NCBI GenBank assembly: GCA_014240065.1
Contig: JAAZXR010000049.1
Coordinates: 1 to 32,531, forward strand
DNA length: 32,531 bases
Direction: 5' to 3'
Source of the DNA: Myxococcales bacterium
Lineage (GTDB): Bacteria > Myxococcota_A > Polyangia > Nannocystales > Nannocystaceae
A program made the translations under genes and the position numbers. Shown here piece by piece: positions 30,060 through 32,531 of this stretch (position 1 is the stretch's first letter; each line of letters starts with the position of its first letter). The notes beneath the pieces were generated by a model that worked only from the letters and a program-made list of their open reading frames with translations, made no database searches and was not told where the DNA came from.

Positions 30060-32531
30060 CTAGTAGGGGCTGTAGATGAGGTAGGTCGCGCCGGCCTGAG
30101 TACCTTCACCCCATGAACTGATCAACAGATCCATCTTCCCATCGAGGTCCATGTCGCCCGCCGCCGACACCCGGCGGCCCGCATACGCGTTATCGCTGTC
30201 GCCCAAGAAGGCCGCGTCTGTCATGGCGCCGGTGTCGAAGGTGGCCCCGGGGTTGCTCCCCACCCCGGGAGTCTCGCTCATGATGGTGCTCCCCAAGAAG
30301 AGGTAGACTTTCCCACCGTTGGAGGAGCCCTGATCGTTGCCCGATGCACCGAGAAGCACGTCCGCCCGGCCGTCCCCGTCGACGTCACCCGGGATGGACA
30401 CGTCGCGGCCAAGCGTGTCCCCTACGGCTTCTGGGAGGAACGCATAGGAGGCTTGCGTTCCGAGGTTGAAGGTGGCGTCGGGGTTGGTTGCCACCCCCGG
30501 TGCCTGGAGTGCGATGGCGCTGCCCAATACGAGGTAGGCCTTGCCGGCGGCGGTGCCACCAGCATCGTCGTGCCACGCCCCGAACAGGAGGTCGGTGCGC
30601 CCGTCGTTGTCCACGTCCCCCGATGCCACCGAGGAGCCGCACTCTGCAATGGCGCTCTCACCGACGAAGGCGTAGGAGGCCTGGGTCCCGAGGTCGAAGG
30701 TGGCGCTCGCGTTGGTGGCGATGCCAGGGGACTCGGCGAGGATGGCGCTCCCGAGCATCACGTACGAGGTGCCTGGAAGTTGCGATGAGTCGTCGACACC
30801 GATGAGTATGTCGTCGTAGACGTCGCCGTCGAGGTTGCCCGCGGACGCGACGGCCCCTCCATTCATCTCGCCAGGTGGACCCACGAAGGCATAGTCGGCG
30901 TGGACGTCGAGATCGAAGCTGGTGCCGAGGGGCTGGGCGGTGATGGTGTCCGCCAAAAACAGGTAGGTTTTCCCGGCGTTCGCGCCGCCCTGATCGTTCC
31001 CGTACGCGCCGATGAGCACGTCGTCCCCGCCGGCGTTGTCCACGTTGCCCGCATAGGACGCACCGTGGCCCGAGTAGTTGTTGCCACCCGCAGAAGCCTG
31101 GAATGTGTAGCTGGCCTCGGTGTGGACGTCGAAGGTGGTTCCCACCGGCTGGGCGGTGATGGTACTCCCGAGCATGAGGTAGGTCGTGCCGGCGTTGTTG
31201 ATTCCGCCGGGATCCGCGAGCTCGGCGGCGAACAGCAGATCGTCTCGACCATCGTCGTCCACGTCACCTGCGGAGGCGATGCTGCCATAGGCGAGGGCGT
31301 CGTTCGCTGCGTTGCCCACAAAGCTGTAGCTGGCTTGGGTCGCAAGATCGAAGGAGGTCCCGGGGGGCTGCGCCGCGATGGCGCTGCCGAGCACCAGGTA
31401 GACCTTGCCTTCGTCCTCGGTCATCGAGAGGTCGCCGTCACTTCCTTCATCGTTGTAGGGGGCGCCGATGAGGATATCGGGGAGATCGTCGTTGTCGACA
31501 TCGCCCGCGGCCGCGATGGTCCAGCCGCTGCGATCATCCGCGTTCTCTCCCACGAATGATGTGCTGCCAAGGGGCCCCGTGTCGCTCGCAACGCATAGGC
31601 TGCAGGTGGAGGTCGGTCCGGTGTCACAAAACTCGCCGCCGGCCACGATGCCGTCGCCGCATGCTTCGGCGATGCAGAGGCTGGGCGTTGTCGGTGGAAC
31701 TTCGGAGCAGACCCAGCCCACGTCGATCGAGCACAAGGTGCAGCCGTCGGTGTCGGTGGCGTTGCCGTCGTCGCAGGCCTCGTCGGTGGCCCTCGCGCCG
31801 TCGCCGCAGGTGCTGGTACAGACGCTTGTCGTGCCGAGTCCGCCGACACAGTCGTACCCAAAGTTCTCGATGCAGCTGTTGGAGCAGCCGTTGGTGTCGT
31901 CGCCATCACCGTCATCGCACGCCTCCTGGGGGTCGCGAATGCCGTCGTCACAGACGCCGCAGTCCGACAGATCCCACTGGCACGTGGCCGGGGTGTTGCA
32001 GATCGCCGTGCCGCTGTCGTAGGAGCTGCCGAGGGAGGCGTTGAGGCTCAGGCACGTGGGCATGCCAGAGGCTCCGTCGCATTCCTCGACCGGCGCGTCC
32101 ACGTTGAAGTCGCCGCAGTAGGGGGCCAAGGCGAGGCAGTCGGAGTTGCAGCCGCCGTAGCTGCCGTCGTTGACGCCGTCGTCGCAGGCCTCGGGACCGT
32201 TGGGGGTCCCGTCGCCGCAATAGGGGCCCAAGACCAGGCAGTCGGGGTTGCAGCCGCCGTAGCTGCCGTCGTTGACGCCGTCGTCGCAGGCCTCGTTGGA
32301 TTGCTCGATGCCGTCGCCGCACGAGCCGGTGACGGAGAGGCAGTCGGCGGCGCAGTAGTCGCCGTCGGCGGTGTTGCCGTCGTCGCAGGCCTCGGAGAGG
32401 CCGTCGACGCCGTCGCCGCAGGTGTTGGCGGTGCAGTTGGCGAGGCAGTCGGAGGCGTTGGTGCCGTTGACGCCCGTGCCGTCGTCGCAGGCCTCGGAGA
32501 GGCCGTCGACGCCGTCGCCGCAGGTGTTGGC
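30060..32531 (-). CDS. Large secreted protein: DUF4215-type Cys repeats plus seven FG-GAP blades (partial, N-terminus beyond the window)
   Basis: The frame is open to the right edge (824 codons visible, including the stop). The upstream part is tandem Cys repeats of the form CGDG-x-EACDDG-x-DGC-x-C, the DUF4215 pattern common in myxobacteria. After about 330 residues there are seven FG-GAP-type repeats of about 70 residues. Each has a SYxFVG opening, AGDVDxDGxxDLLxGA (Ca-binding DxDxDG loop) and a GKxYLxLGS strand, and the last ends IYSPY. Seven blades would close an integrin-alpha-like propeller. The likely role is cell-surface or matrix binding that needs Ca2+. No anchor is seen at the visible C-terminus; the signal peptide lies outside. 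Confidence 0.9.
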   Translation of the reverse strand, partial: ANTCGDGVDGLSEACDDGTGVNGTNASDCLANCTANTCGDGVDGLSEACDDGNTADGDYCAADCLSVTGSCGDGIEQSNEACDDGVNDGSYGGCNPDCLVLGPYCGDGTPNGPEACDDGVNDGSYGGCNSDCLALAPYCGDFNVDAPVEECDGASGMPTCLSLNASLGSSYDSGTAICNTPATCQWDLSDCGVCDDGIRDPQEACDDGDGDDTNGCSNSCIENFGYDCVGGLGTTSVCTSTCGDGARATDEACDDGNATDTDGCTLCSIDVGWVCSEVPPTTPSLCIAEACGDGIVAGGEFCDTGPTSTCSLCVASDTGPLGSTSFVGENADDRSGWTIAAAGDVDNDDLPDILIGAPYNDEGSDGDLSMTEDEGKVYLVLGSAIAAQPPGTSFDLATQASYSFVGNAANDALAYGSIASAGDVDDDGRDDLLFAAELADPGGINNAGTTYLMLGSTITAQPVGTTFDVHTEASYTFQASAGGNNYSGHGASYAGNVDNAGGDDVLIGAYGNDQGGANAGKTYLFLADTITAQPLGTSFDLDVHADYAFVGPPGEMNGGAVASAGNLDGDVYDDILIGVDDSSQLPGTSYVMLGSAILAESPGIATNASATFDLGTQASYAFVGESAIAECGSSVASGDVDNDGRTDLLFGAWHDDAGGTAAGKAYLVLGSAIALQAPGVATNPDATFNLGTQASYAFLPEAVGDTLGRDVSIPGDVDGDGRADVLLGASGNDQGSSNGGKVYLFLGSTIMSETPGVGSNPGATFDTGAMTDAAFLGDSDNAYAGRRVSAAGDMDLDGKMDLLISSWGEGTQAGATYLIYSPY
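32131..32531. repeat. 102-nt period tandem repeats in the DUF4215-type region
   Basis: Near-identical blocks recur every 102 nt. The block at 32375-32429 is identical over 55 nt to 32477-32531. The segment around 32135-32195 matches that around 32237-32297 with one or two changes. Each unit encodes 34 residues with six Cys positions. The array continues past the right edge. Confidence 0.85.

Noticed and set aside
1-32531. Search for tRNA, CRISPR, insertion sequence or phage genes
   Set aside because: No repeat array with spacers, no transposase-like or integrase-like frame, and no cloverleaf-type sequence was recognised by eye; a tRNAscan-SE run would settle the tRNA part.

Overview
The window is high-GC bacterial DNA that reads as a myxobacterium (Myxococcota), probably of the Nannocystis/Plesiocystis/Enhygromyxa group. 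The support is indirect but consistent: several lipoproteins with Gly/Asp/Thr-rich linkers just after the lipidated Cys, Stig1-like and DUF4215-type cysteine modules, a TPR Ser/Thr kinase beside an ECF sigma factor, an FHA-GGDEF protein, an NtrC-like factor and a class I lysyl-tRNA synthetase. No tRNA, rRNA, CRISPR array, insertion sequence or phage gene was found. The genus is an inference, not a reading.

Left part (1-8100). A partial lipoprotein gene (-) faces a YfcC-type carrier (+). The carrier converges, across a GC-rich hairpin region, on a POT-family proton/peptide symporter (-). Four minus-strand envelope genes follow: a lipoprotein with eight 53-residue propeller-like repeats, a cysteine-rich Stig1-like protein whose start is problematic, a secreted or membrane protein with a CTVDTEC-type Cys module, and a small lipoprotein.

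Middle (8100-21850). A transmembrane Ser/Thr kinase with a TPR sensor half is followed after 84 nt by an ECF sigma factor, a likely signalling pair. Class I LysRS (-) and an RlmI-type rRNA methyltransferase (+) are divergent. Next come a glutaredoxin-fold protein with no cysteine at all and a convergent glycosyltransferase whose stop overlaps it by 4 nt. A minus-strand operon then encodes a membrane-anchored retropepsin-like protease, a one-TM GIDE/OB-like protein (ATGA-coupled) and a lipoprotein. A second minus-strand unit is fur, then a 65-residue one-TM CxxC protein, then a sensor histidine kinase, with both junctions overlapping.

Right part (21850-32531). A perfect 6-3-6 palindrome lies between fur and the divergent xseB-ispA pair. 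Downstream are an FHA-GGDEF protein with degenerate catalytic motifs but an intact I-site, and a Slt-type lytic transglycosylase lipoprotein joined to it by a GTGA overlap. A winged-helix/TM-hairpin membrane protein and dapD lie on the minus strand. After a roughly 630-nt leader region comes a 297-residue NtrC-like protein that keeps Walker A and the Fis-type HTH but lacks the GAFTGA loop, the Walker B acidic pair and the sensor II arginine. It ends at a clear intrinsic terminator. The window closes inside a large secreted protein with DUF4215-type cysteine repeats (102-nt DNA period) and a seven-repeat FG-GAP propeller.

The most unusual material is a set of proteins that keep a binding fold but have lost catalytic or effector residues: the NtrC-like protein, the GGDEF protein, the glutaredoxin and, in part, the FPP synthase. 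The small overlapping fur/CxxC/kinase and retropepsin operons are also worth attention.
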